DNA of 64,000 bases from the NCBI RefSeq assembly GCF_014257025.1, contig NZ_JACMSF010000008.1, forward strand, positions 124,001-188,000. The letters are read 5' to 3'. Shown here in pieces: positions 34,650 through 42,392 of this stretch (position 1 is the stretch's first letter; each line of letters begins with the position of its first letter). Origin of the DNA: Streptomyces cupreus. Lineage in GTDB: Bacteria > Actinomycetota > Actinomycetes > Streptomycetales > Streptomycetaceae. Position numbers and translations under genes: made by a program. Below the pieces are notes generated by a model, which worked only from the letters and a program-made list of their open reading frames with translations, did no database searches and was not told the origin of the DNA.

Positions 34650-35990
34650 GTGACGACCGTCCAATCGCCCCCTGCGCCCCCCACGGCGATACGCCCCAGG
34701 GTGGTGGCCCGCACCGGCCTGTACGCCGTGCTGGCCGCGAACGCGGCCGTGGTGACCTACTTCTTCCTCGACGCGGGCTTCGGCGCCTCCAACGCCCTGC
34801 TCGTCCTCGGCCGCCTCGCCGGACTCTACGGCGCCCTGCTGATGGCGTTCCAGCTGCTGCTGGTGGCCCGGCTGCCCTGGCTGGACCGCCGGATCGGCAT
34901 GGACCGGCTGACCTCCTGGCACCGCTGGACCGGCTTCGGCATCCTGTGGACGCTGCTCGCGCACGCCGTCTTCATCACCTTCGGCTACGCCGACTCCTCC
35001 GGCCTCGACCCGGTCAGCCAGCTGGTCGACCTCGCCGAGACCGTCGAGGGCGTGCTGCGCGCCGTCGCCGCCCTGGTGATCATCCTCGTGGTCGGCGCGG
35101 TCTCCGGACGCTACGCCCGCCGCCGGCTGGCGTACGAGACCTGGCACTTCATCCACCTGTACACCTATCTCGCCGTGGTGCTGGCCTTCACCCACCAGGT
35201 CGCGGTCGGTACGACCTTCACGTCGTCGTCGGCCGCCACGGCCTACTGGTACGGCCTGTGGACCGTCGCCCTCGGCTCGGTGCTCGTGGGCCGGCTGGTC
35301 CTGCCGCTGTGGCGGAACTGGCGCCACCAGCTGCGCGTCTCGGCGGTCGTCCCCGAGTCCGACAACGTGGTCTCCGTCTACATCACCGGCCGCGACCTGG
35401 ACCGGCTGCCCGCCCGCGCCGGGCAGTTCTTCCTGTGGCGGTTCCTGACGAAGGACCGCTGGTGGCAGGCGAACCCGTTCTCCCTGTCGGCGGCTCCCGA
35501 CGGCCGCACGCTCCGGCTCACCGTCAAGGCGGCCGGCGACGGCAGCGCGGGCCTGCGCCACATCGAGCCCGGCACCCGCGTCTTCGCCGAGGGCCCCTAC
35601 GGCGCCTTCACCGCCCTGCACCGCACCCGCCCCGAGGCCGTCCTCATCGCCGGCGGCGTCGGCGTCACCCCCATCCGGGCGCTGCTGGAGGAGCTGCACG
35701 GGCACGCGGTCGTCGTCTACCGCGTCGCCACCGACCGGGACGCGGTCCTCTACGAGGAGCTGCGCGAGCTGGCCCTCGCCAAGGGCGCCGAGCTGCATCT
35801 GGTGACCGGTCCTGTCAGCCCCGACAAGCTGGCGCCGGCCGAGCTGACCCGGATGGTCCCGGACATCGCCGACCGGGACGTCTTCCTGTGCGGGCCGCCC
35901 CCGATGATGAACGCGGTCCTGGGCAGCCTGCGCGAGCTGGGCGTGCCCAAGCCGCAGATCCACTTCGAGCGTTTCAGCCTGGCGGGATGA
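34650..35990 (+). CDS. Ferric reductase-like transmembrane/FNR protein
   Basis: A 446-residue membrane flavoprotein. The first ~220 residues hold about six helices with paired histidines (LTSWHRWTGFGILWTLLAHAVF; YETWHFIHLYTYLAVVLAFTHQ) for two b hemes, as in ferric reductase/NOX domains. The C-terminal half is a ferredoxin-NADP reductase module: NPFSLSAAP (FAD), GPYGAFTALH, VLIAGGVGVTPIRALLEEL and CGPPPMMNAVL (NAD(P)H). No iron-sulfur domain. It would carry electrons from NAD(P)H across the membrane to the following FMN-binding protein. GTG start. First gene of a three-gene unit with FMN_bind and ApbE genes. Confidence 0.9.
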   Translation: MTTVQSPPAPPTAIRPRVVARTGLYAVLAANAAVVTYFFLDAGFGASNALLVLGRLAGLYGALLMAFQLLLVARLPWLDRRIGMDRLTSWHRWTGFGILWTLLAHAVFITFGYADSSGLDPVSQLVDLAETVEGVLRAVAALVIILVVGAVSGRYARRRLAYETWHFIHLYTYLAVVLAFTHQVAVGTTFTSSSAATAYWYGLWTVALGSVLVGRLVLPLWRNWRHQLRVSAVVPESDNVVSVYITGRDLDRLPARAGQFFLWRFLTKDRWWQANPFSLSAAPDGRTLRLTVKAAGDGSAGLRHIEPGTRVFAEGPYGAFTALHRTRPEAVLIAGGVGVTPIRALLEELHGHAVVVYRVATDRDAVLYEELRELALAKGAELHLVTGPVSPDKLAPAELTRMVPDIADRDVFLCGPPPMMNAVLGSLRELGVPKPQIHFERFSLAG

Positions 35991-36000
35991 GAGGGACACC

Positions 36001-36687
36001 GTGAAGCGAGCCATACCCGTCCTGGTCCTGACCGCCGTCGGTCTGGTCCCGCTGTGGCGCTACGAGCCGTCGACGGACACGACATCCACGACGGAGGCTG
36101 TCGCACCGGCCCCGTCCGCGACCTCCTCGTCGGGCAGCTCCGCCCTGGTGATCGAGGGCTCGGTGGTGAACACCGAGAAGGGCCCCGTCCAGGTCGAAGT
36201 GACCTTCGACGGGGACAAGATCGCCTCCGTGCGGATGCTCCAGCAGCCGGACCATCCGCAGACGACGGCGGCGGTCCCCAAGCTGATCGAGGAGACGCTC
36301 GAGGCGCAGAGCGCGGACATCGACACGGTGTCCGGGGCGACGATCACGAGTGAGGGCTACAAGGAGTCCCTCCAGGCCGCCCTCGACGAGCAAGGGACCG
36401 CTGCTTCGGCGTCCCCGTCACCTTCCTCCGAGGTCGTCGCCGGGTCCACGGTGAACACCGAGAAGGGCGCCGTGCAGGTGGAGGTGACCTTCGAGGGCGA
36501 CAAGATCGCCTCCGTGCGGATGCTCCAGCAGCCGGACCATCCGCAGACGACGGCCGCGGTCCCGAAGCTGATCGAGGAGACGCTCGCGGCGCAGAGCGCG
36601 GACATCGACACGGTGTCCGGGGCGACGATCACCAGCGACGGCTACAAGGAGTCCCTCCAGGCCGCCCTCGACGCGAAGGGTGCCTGA
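36001..36687 (+). CDS. Exported protein with two tandem FMN-binding domains
   Basis: A 228-residue protein. An N-terminal hydrophobic segment (AIPVLVLTAVGLVPLW) serves as signal or anchor, followed by a Ser/Thr/Ala-rich linker. Two 74-residue FMN_bind domains come next (56-129 and 151-224), nearly identical to each other. Each ends in DTVSGATITS, where the Thr of S-G-A-T is the usual site of covalent FMN attachment by ApbE. The repeats are separated by another Ser/Pro-rich linker. Likely an extracytoplasmic electron carrier between the ferric-reductase-like protein and a terminal acceptor. It begins ten bases after the reductase stop. Confidence 0.92.
   Translation: MKRAIPVLVLTAVGLVPLWRYEPSTDTTSTTEAVAPAPSATSSSGSSALVIEGSVVNTEKGPVQVEVTFDGDKIASVRMLQQPDHPQTTAAVPKLIEETLEAQSADIDTVSGATITSEGYKESLQAALDEQGTAASASPSPSSEVVAGSTVNTEKGAVQVEVTFEGDKIASVRMLQQPDHPQTTAAVPKLIEETLAAQSADIDTVSGATITSDGYKESLQAALDAKGA
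36166..36387 (+). repeat. FMN-binding repeat, copy 1
   Basis: A 222-bp (74-codon) in-frame unit of the FMN_bind gene. It is almost identical to 36451-36672, with an offset of 285 bp. Differences are a handful of mostly synonymous bases and a few conservative codons. Confidence 0.9.
36451..36672 (+). repeat. FMN-binding repeat, copy 2
   Basis: The second copy of the 222-bp unit. The long runs of identity with copy 1, including at third positions, indicate a recent duplication or gene conversion. Recombination between the copies could change the number of flavin domains. Confidence 0.9.
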
Positions 36688-36688
36688 G

Positions 36689-37423
36689 GTGCGGCGCGTC
36701 GAGCATGTGATGGGGTTCCCGGTCTCGCTGCGGGTGGACGACGAGCACGTCCCCGGCGCGGCCGTGGACGCCGTCTTCGCCTGGCTGCGCGCGGTCGACG
36801 AGCGGTTCAGCCCGTTCAGGCCCGACAGCGAGGTGTCCCGGCTCGACCGGGGCGAGATCGGCCTCGACGAGGTCAGCGCCGACCTCGCCGGGGTCCTCGA
36901 CCTGTGCGAGCAGTACCGGGCCGCCACCGGCGGCGCCTTCGACGTACGGCTGCCCGGACGGGGCCTCGACCCCTGCGCGGTGGTCAAGGGCTGGTCGGTG
37001 CAGCGGGCGGCGGAGCTGTTGAAGGCGGCCGGGGTGGAGCGGTTCTGTCTCAACGCCGGGGGTGACGTGGTCGCCGCGGGCGGGCCCTGGCGGGTGGGGG
37101 TACGCCATCCCGAGCAGGCCGACAAGCTCTGCATGGTGCTGGAGATCACCGACGGGGCGGTCGCGACCTCCGCGCTCTACGAGCGGGGCGCACACATCCT
37201 CGACGGCCGGACCGGGCGCCCGGCGACCGGGCTGCTCAGCATCACGATCGTCGCGGACTCGCTGACGGAGGCCGACAGCACGGCCACGGCTGCGTTCGCG
37301 ATGGGAGCGGAGGGCATCGCGTGGGCGTCCTCCCGGCCGGGCTGCGAGGTGTTCGCGGTGGACGCGGGGCGCCGGGTGGTACGGACGCGGGGGCTGCCGG
37401 TGGCGGTCGCCGTCACGGCTTGA
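36689..37423 (+). CDS. apbE: ApbE-type FAD:protein FMN transferase
   Basis: About 244 residues. The protein opens with RRVEHVMGFPVSLRV, matching the MGT start of the ApbE family. It has an Asp/Ser loop ERFSPFRPDSEVSRL, the catalytic/flavin region FDVRLPGRGLDPCAVVKGWSV, NAGGDVVAAG, and the metal-binding tail ADSLTEADSTATAAFAMG. ApbE enzymes transfer FMN from FAD onto Thr of FMN_bind domains; the two such domains encoded immediately upstream are the obvious targets. GTG 36689 has GAAGGG about 8 nt upstream; GTG 36680, which overlaps the preceding stop, is an alternative. No lipobox or signal peptide is seen, so it probably acts in the cytoplasm. Confidence 0.9.
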   Translation: MRRVEHVMGFPVSLRVDDEHVPGAAVDAVFAWLRAVDERFSPFRPDSEVSRLDRGEIGLDEVSADLAGVLDLCEQYRAATGGAFDVRLPGRGLDPCAVVKGWSVQRAAELLKAAGVERFCLNAGGDVVAAGGPWRVGVRHPEQADKLCMVLEITDGAVATSALYERGAHILDGRTGRPATGLLSITIVADSLTEADSTATAAFAMGAEGIAWASSRPGCEVFAVDAGRRVVRTRGLPVAVAVTA

Positions 37424-38213
37424 TCCCGCTCACCGACCAGGCCCGGGCCGACAGTTCGATGGAACCGTCCGGATCCCGGGGGAGCGTCTCGGCGAGCGCG
37501 TCCCGCAGCCGGTCCCGGTCGTCGGGCGGCAGGGCGGCGACGTAGCCCGGGGCGGGGCCCTGGCCCGCGAGGAAGGGGGACCACAGGTCGGCGAGGTCGG
37601 TGAAGCCGGTCCGGATGACGATCGGGGTGACCCACACGTCCTCCAGACCGGCATCCCGCCACAGCGCGTGCAGGGGGTCCGGTCCGCACATCGGGAACCG
37701 GCGCCCCTCGTCCAGCTCGGCCGCCGCCGGATCCAGCGCCGTGGCCGTGTCCCAGAACCGGCGCAGCAGTTCCATGCCCTCCGCGTAGTCCCAGACGTAC
37801 GCGGCGACCTGGCCACCGGGCCGGACCGCCCGGACCATCTCGGCGACGCCCTCGGCGGGCTCGGGAAGGAAGTTCAGCGTGAGCCCGCTGACGGCGGCGT
37901 CGCACGAACCGTCCCGCACCGGCAGTGCCCTCGCGTCCGCCACCACGAACCGCACCGGCCCGTACGCCGCCTCCCGCGCGCCGGCCACCAGCTCCGCGGA
38001 CCGGTCGCAGCCCAGCACCAGCGCGGGCCGGCACCGGGCGGACAGCACCGCCGACAGCGCCCCGGTCCCGCATCCCACGTCCAGCCAGCGCAGCCCGTCC
38101 CGGTGGCCGGCCAGGGCGGTGAACCGCTCGGCGACCTTCCGGCTCCACCGGCCCATGTACCGCTCGTAGGCGGCCGATGCCTGCCACACGTCGAACCGCT
38201 GCTGCTCGCTCAT
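37413..38213 (-). CDS. Class I SAM-dependent methyltransferase
   Basis: A 266-residue methyltransferase of the UbiE/Methyltransf_11 type. The family N-terminus FDVWQASAAYERYMGRWSR is followed by the SAM loop LRWLDVGCGTGALSAVL, the acidic LGCDRS, and DAALPVRDGSCDAAVSGLTL-like text. Such proteins are common in Streptomyces and have unknown small-molecule substrates. ATG 38213 has an AAGGTGGAG ribosome site. It converges on apbE, overlapping its 3' end by 11 bases. Confidence 0.88.
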   Translation of the reverse strand: MSEQQRFDVWQASAAYERYMGRWSRKVAERFTALAGHRDGLRWLDVGCGTGALSAVLSARCRPALVLGCDRSAELVAGAREAAYGPVRFVVADARALPVRDGSCDAAVSGLTLNFLPEPAEGVAEMVRAVRPGGQVAAYVWDYAEGMELLRRFWDTATALDPAAAELDEGRRFPMCGPDPLHALWRDAGLEDVWVTPIVIRTGFTDLADLWSPFLAGQGPAPGYVAALPPDDRDRLRDALAETLPRDPDGSIELSARAWSVSGIKP

Positions 38214-38471
38214 GACTCCACCTTGAGGGACGCGGACGACTTCGGCCGACATCCGGGACCCCACCGGAAAACGGGTCGTTCCGACAGCACCCACCATGGT
38301 GAACCGCGGCCACGAGTCCGAGGGCGTCCTGGTCCTGGCGGGGCCCGAGAGCCGGCGCACCCTCGTCTGGCTCGCCACGCTCACCTGCGGTCTAGACTCT
38401 CCCCGCAACGGCCTGCTCAACCCCGGCCGGAAGCGGGCGACTTCTGCCAGACCCGAAGGGTATTCGGCGTT

Positions 38472-39590
38472 TTGATACGGATAGATTCAGTCACCAAGCG
38501 GTACCCCGACGGCACGGTGGCGGTCGACCGGCTGTCGCTGGAGATACCCGACCGCTCGATCACCGTCCTCGTCGGACCCTCGGGCTGCGGGAAGACGACC
38601 ACCCTGCGCATGATCAACCGGATGGTCGAGCCCAGCGAGGGCACCATCCTCCTCGACGGCAAGGACATCCAGCAGCAGCCCGTCAACACCCTGCGCCGGT
38701 CCATGGGTTACGTCATCCAGAACGCCGGTCTCTTCCAGCACCGCACGATCCTGGACAACATCGCCACCGTGCCCCGCCTGCTCGGCTGGGGCAAGGAGAA
38801 GTCCCGGGCCCGCGCGCGCGAGCTGATGGAGCGGGTCGGTCTCGACGGCGCCCTCGCCAAGCGCTACCCGTACCAGCTCTCCGGCGGACAGCAGCAGCGC
38901 GTCGGCGTGGCCCGGGCGCTCGCCGCCGATCCTCCGGTGCTGCTCATGGACGAGCCGTTCTCCGCCGTCGACCCGGTCGTCCGCAAGGGGCTCCAGGACG
39001 AACTCCTGCGCATCCAGGAGGAGCTGGGCAAGACCATCGTCTTCGTCACGCACGACATCGACGAGGCCGTCAAGCTCGGCACGATGGTCGCCGTGATGCG
39101 CACCGGCGGCCGGCTCGCCCAGTTCGCGCCGCCCGCCGAACTGCTGACCGACCCCGCCGACTCCTTCGTCGAGGACTTCCTCGGCACGGACCGGGGCATC
39201 CGGCGGCTGTCCTTCTTCCCCTCCGCGGGGCTGGAGTTGCTGACGGCCCCGATCGTCGCGAGCGACACGACCGACGAGCAGATCGCCGCCCGGGACTTGA
39301 CCGACGCCCCCTATCTCCTCGTAACGGATCTGGACGGCAAGCCCCTTGGCTGGGCCGAGCGGGACACAGAGATCGACACGGCTCGACTGCTGCCCTACGG
39401 ACGCCCGTTCGTGGTCGCTACGGACTCCCTGCGGGCCGCACTCGACTGCGCCGTACTCTCACCGACCGGCTGGGCCGTCGCCGTGGACGGTGAGGGCCGC
39501 GCGGCCGGAGTGGTCTCGCAGCAGACCATCGGCGAGGCGATCCGGGGCGCCCACGCCAAGAGCGCGACGACGCAGAAGGCCGCGCGATGA
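38472..39590 (+). CDS. Osmoprotectant ABC transporter, ATP-binding protein (OpuCA/ProV-like)
   Basis: A 372-residue ABC ATPase. The Walker A (GPSGCGKTTTLRMI), Q-loop (YVIQNAGLF), signature (LSGGQQQRVGVARAL), Walker B (VLLMDEPFSAVD) and H-loop (FVTHDIDEAVKLG) are intact. NRMVEPSEG is typical of glycine betaine/choline systems. The C-terminal ~100 residues form a CBS-like regulatory region that could sense ionic strength. TTG 38472 was chosen because the protein begins directly with the ABC strand IRIDSVTKRYPDG and GAAGGG lies 11 nt upstream. It is followed by two permease genes in overlap. Confidence 0.92.
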   Translation: MIRIDSVTKRYPDGTVAVDRLSLEIPDRSITVLVGPSGCGKTTTLRMINRMVEPSEGTILLDGKDIQQQPVNTLRRSMGYVIQNAGLFQHRTILDNIATVPRLLGWGKEKSRARARELMERVGLDGALAKRYPYQLSGGQQQRVGVARALAADPPVLLMDEPFSAVDPVVRKGLQDELLRIQEELGKTIVFVTHDIDEAVKLGTMVAVMRTGGRLAQFAPPAELLTDPADSFVEDFLGTDRGIRRLSFFPSAGLELLTAPIVASDTTDEQIAARDLTDAPYLLVTDLDGKPLGWAERDTEIDTARLLPYGRPFVVATDSLRAALDCAVLSPTGWAVAVDGEGRAAGVVSQQTIGEAIRGAHAKSATTQKAAR

Positions 39591-40267
39591 GCGAGCTCTT
39601 CGACATGCCGAGCGACCTCCAGAACAGCTACCTCGGCCTGGTCGCCCTCCATCTGCGCGAGGCCCTGCTCCCGGTGCTGGCCGGACTGCTGGCGTCCCTG
39701 CCGATCGCCCAACTCTGCGTCCGGCTGCGCTGGTTGTACCCGCCGGTGCTGTGGGTGACGACGGTGCTGTACGCCATCCCGTCGCTGGCCTTCTTCGTGA
39801 TCCTCATCGACTACACGGGCCTGTCCGAACTCACCGTGATGATCCCGCTGGCCGTCTACAGCCTGGTGGTGCTGGTCCCGGCGATCGTCGACGGCGTCCG
39901 ATCGGTCCCGCAGGAGACGCTGGCCGCCGCCACGGCCATGGGCTTCGGCCCCGTACGCCGCTATTTCCAGGTCCAGTTGCCCATCGCCGCGCCCGCGATC
40001 ATCGCAGGGCTCCGGATCGCCTCGGTGTCGAGCATCTCCTTGGTCAGCGTGGGCATGCTGATCGGCAACCAGGGCGCCCTTGGCAACCTCCTCAACAGCG
40101 GCATGATCTACAACCAGCCCCGCCTGATATGGCTTTCGGTCGTGGGCACGGCGGTCCTGGCGATCCTGGTCGACGCGGCGCTGATCGTCGTACGCGTGCT
40201 GCTGACCCCCTGGATGCCCCGCAGCACCAGCGCGCGTCGGCTCACCGCGAAGGAGGCCACCCGGTGA
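39587..40267 (+). CDS. Osmoprotectant ABC transporter permease (OpuCB/ProW-like)
   Basis: A 226-residue inner-membrane permease with about five to six helices. The EAA loop region AAATAMGFGPVRRYFQVQLPIAAPAIIAG binds the ATPase. The segment PSLAFFVILIDYTGLSELTVMIPLAVYS matches OpuC/YehW-like permeases. Coupled to the ATPase gene by ATGA and to the next permease gene by GTGA. With the lipoprotein encoded at 44999 it should form a betaine/choline-type importer. Confidence 0.9.
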   Translation: MSELFDMPSDLQNSYLGLVALHLREALLPVLAGLLASLPIAQLCVRLRWLYPPVLWVTTVLYAIPSLAFFVILIDYTGLSELTVMIPLAVYSLVVLVPAIVDGVRSVPQETLAAATAMGFGPVRRYFQVQLPIAAPAIIAGLRIASVSSISLVSVGMLIGNQGALGNLLNSGMIYNQPRLIWLSVVGTAVLAILVDAALIVVRVLLTPWMPRSTSARRLTAKEATR

Positions 40268-40938
40268 ACATCCTCAACTACATCGACGCCTTCTTCAGCG
40301 ACAACGCCCACTGGCAGGGCTACGACGGCATACCGACCCGGGTGGCCGAACACATCGGCTACACCCTGATGGCGCTCGGCACAGCCGCCGCCATAGGCCT
40401 GCCGATCGGCCTGCTCACCGGCCACACGGGCCGCGGCGGCAACACCCTGGCCCTCATCGCCACGGCGGGCCGGGCCCTGCCCAGCTTCGGCCTGATGGTC
40501 CTGATGTTCGTCCTGCTGGGCCTCGGTATGGCACCGGTCATGATCCCGCTGGTGGTTCTGGCGATCCCCCCGATCCTGGTCACCACCTACGAGGCCATGC
40601 GCTCCGTGGACCCCGCCCCGGTGGACGCCGCGCGGGGCATGGGCATGGCCGAGACGGAGGTCCTCTTCCGCGTCGAACTCCCCGTGGCCCTCCCCCTGAT
40701 CCTCAGCGGCCTGCGCTCAGCGGCGATCCAGATCGTCTCAACGGCGACGATCGCGGCGTACGTCAGCTTCGGCGGCCTGGGCCGCTACATCGTGGACGGC
40801 TTGTACCAGCGGGACTACGAGAAGGTGGTGGGCGGGGCGACGCTGGTGGCGGCGATGGCGCTGGCGACGCTGGGGTTGTTCTGGGGGGTAGGCCGACTCA
40901 CGGTGTCTCAAGGAGTGCGGCGGGGGAGTGCCGGCTAG
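40264..40938 (+). CDS. Osmoprotectant ABC transporter permease (OpuCD/ProW-like)
   Basis: A 224-residue second permease. It begins with an amphipathic stretch (NILNYIDAFFSDNAHWQGYDGIPTR broken by charged residues), then about five helices. Its EAA loop is DAARGMGMAETEVLFRVELPVALPLILSG, and it ends with SFGGLGRYIVDGLYQRDYEKVVGGATLVA, typical of OpuCD. GTG 40264 overlaps the previous permease stop. Its stop abuts the stop of cvnD with no spacer (40938/40939). Confidence 0.9.
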   Translation: MNILNYIDAFFSDNAHWQGYDGIPTRVAEHIGYTLMALGTAAAIGLPIGLLTGHTGRGGNTLALIATAGRALPSFGLMVLMFVLLGLGMAPVMIPLVVLAIPPILVTTYEAMRSVDPAPVDAARGMGMAETEVLFRVELPVALPLILSGLRSAAIQIVSTATIAAYVSFGGLGRYIVDGLYQRDYEKVVGGATLVAAMALATLGLFWGVGRLTVSQGVRRGSAG

Positions 40939-41517
40939 TCAGGCTTCGGTGCGGGCGAGGGCCTGTTCCAGGACGACCAACAGGGCGTCCCGTACCGAGC
41001 CGCGCTCCCGCGCGTCGAACACGACGACTGGTACCCCTGCGCTCACGTCGAGCGCCCAGCGCACGTCGTCCAGCTCGTGCTCCACCTTCCCGTCAAACGC
41101 GTTCACAGCCACCGCGAACGGGATCTCCCGGTGCTCGAAGTAGTCGACGGCCGCATAACAGTCATCGAGCCGCCGCGTATCCACAATGACAAGACCACCC
41201 ACCGCCCCCTCCACGATGTCGTCCCACATGAACCCGAACCGCTCCTGCCCGGGCGTACCGAACAGATAGAGCTTCAACGTCGGGTCGATGGTGATGCACC
41301 CGAAGTCCATGGCAACGGTGGTGGTGGTCTTGCGCGGAGTGTGGGTGAGGTCGTCAACTCCGGCCGCGACCTCGGTGATCGCGGCCTCCGTCGTCAGCGG
41401 CTCGATCTCGGAGATGGACCCGACCGCCGTCGTCTTGCCCACCCCGAATCCCCCCGCGATCACCATCTTGACCGGCAGCGGCGGTCGTACGGCGGCGGCC
41501 GGTTCAGTCGGTGTCAC
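40939..41517 (-). CDS. cvnD: Conservon GTPase CvnD
   Basis: A 192-residue Ras-like ATP/GTP-binding protein, last gene of a conservon. The P-loop is GGFGVGKTT (22-30), switch text is ITEVAAGVDDLTHTPRKTTTTVAMDFG, and G3 is FGTPGQERFGFMWDDIV. NAFDG stands where the N-K-x-D guanine motif would be. These proteins resemble MglA-type GTPases and are membrane-associated signalling partners of CvnA-C. GTG 41517 overlaps the end of cvnC by 14 nt; an upstream in-frame ATG would extend into cvnC and lacks family similarity. Confidence 0.93.
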   Translation of the reverse strand: MTPTEPAAAVRPPLPVKMVIAGGFGVGKTTAVGSISEIEPLTTEAAITEVAAGVDDLTHTPRKTTTTVAMDFGCITIDPTLKLYLFGTPGQERFGFMWDDIVEGAVGGLVIVDTRRLDDCYAAVDYFEHREIPFAVAVNAFDGKVEHELDDVRWALDVSAGVPVVVFDARERGSVRDALLVVLEQALARTEA

Positions 41518-41920
41518 GGAGTACCCCCCGGGAGTCGGGGATGGCGCGCAGGCCATCGATCACTCTTCGCAGTACGGATGAATCGTGGACGGCATCGGAG
41601 TTCGGCACATGCACCGTCAGCCGCCCCTCGGCCCGCAGGTCCTCGGCGAGGACGCGGACCACGTTCAGATGCAGCCGCAGCCGCGCCGCGATCTCCGCGA
41701 TGGACTGCGGCTGCCGGCACGCGGCCACGATGTCGTGCTGCTCGAAGGAGAGCAGGGACAGCGCGTCGAGCCCCGAGGCGGTGGCCACCACCTGGGTCTC
41801 GACGGGCATCGTCCGGCCGGAGGCGCTGGGCGCCACCCGGCCGGCGGTGACCAGGAACGGCCGTACGGCGGGGGCGGGGCCGACCGGGTCGTCGCCCGGG
41901 GGTTGGGTGCCGTCCGCCAT
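41504..41920 (-). CDS. cvnC: Conservon DUF742 protein CvnC
   Basis: A 138-residue DUF742 protein. RPFLVTAGRVAPS near the N-terminus and LLSFEQHDIVAACRQPQSIAEIAARL, then HLNVVRVLAEDL, form the family winged-helix-like domain. The CvnB, C and D proteins are thought to assemble at the CvnA kinase. It lies 10 nt after cvnB and overlaps cvnD. Confidence 0.93.
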   Translation of the reverse strand: MADGTQPPGDDPVGPAPAVRPFLVTAGRVAPSASGRTMPVETQVVATASGLDALSLLSFEQHDIVAACRQPQSIAEIAARLRLHLNVVRVLAEDLRAEGRLTVHVPNSDAVHDSSVLRRVIDGLRAIPDSRGVLRDTD

Positions 41921-41930
41921 CAGGTCGTCC

Positions 41931-42392
41931 TCAGCGAGCCGACGCGGCGCCGACGCTGTTCTTCAGCTCCAGCACCAGCTGTGGGCTGAGCGCGGCACCG
42001 GCGCGGTTGGCGAACAGCGTCATCTCGTAGGCGATGTTGCCGAGCTTGGCCTCCTTGTCGGTGACCACGCCGAGCAGGGCGCCGCTGCCGATCGCGGAGA
42101 CCAGCACATGGCCGCCCTCCAGATCGATGATGACCTTGTTGAGGCCGCCGAGGCCGTAGTTGCCGGAGGCTCCGGCGGCGAGGCTGGTGATGCCGGAGAC
42201 GATCGCGGCGAGCCGCTCGGAGTCGGCGTGCTCCCGCAGTTCCGAGACCGCGATCAGCAGCCCGTCGGAGGAGACGGCGATGGCGTCGACGACGCCCGCG
42301 GTCTCCGTGGCGAAGCGATTCAGCAGCCAGGTGAAGTCGGCTGCGGCGGCCTGGAGTTCGGCCGGCGTGGTGCCTCCTGTGGACGTACTCAC
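41931..42392 (-). CDS. cvnB: Conservon Roadblock/LC7 protein CvnB
   Basis: A 153-residue Roadblock/LC7-domain protein. FTWLLNRFATETAGVVDAIAVSSDGLLIAVS is the domain core, and VDLEGGHVLVSAIGSGALLGVV-like text (IIDLEGGHVLVSAIG) follows. Roadblock proteins act as GTPase regulators, here for CvnD. It overlaps the end of cvnA by 4 nt (ATGA). Confidence 0.93.
   Translation of the reverse strand: MSTSTGGTTPAELQAAAADFTWLLNRFATETAGVVDAIAVSSDGLLIAVSELREHADSERLAAIVSGITSLAAGASGNYGLGGLNKVIIDLEGGHVLVSAIGSGALLGVVTDKEAKLGNIAYEMTLFANRAGAALSPQLVLELKNSVGAASAR

Noticed and set aside
38296..38474. Short plus-strand frame starting ATG GTG AAC CGC before the ABC ATPase gene
   Set aside because: No family resemblance, no ribosome site, and its stop overlaps the TTG start of the real ATPase gene; the region is better seen as leader DNA.
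40939..41556. Longer CvnD starting at an upstream ATG
   Set aside because: It would read 13 further codons into cvnC with no similarity to CvnD proteins; GTG 41517 gives the family start and a normal conservon overlap.
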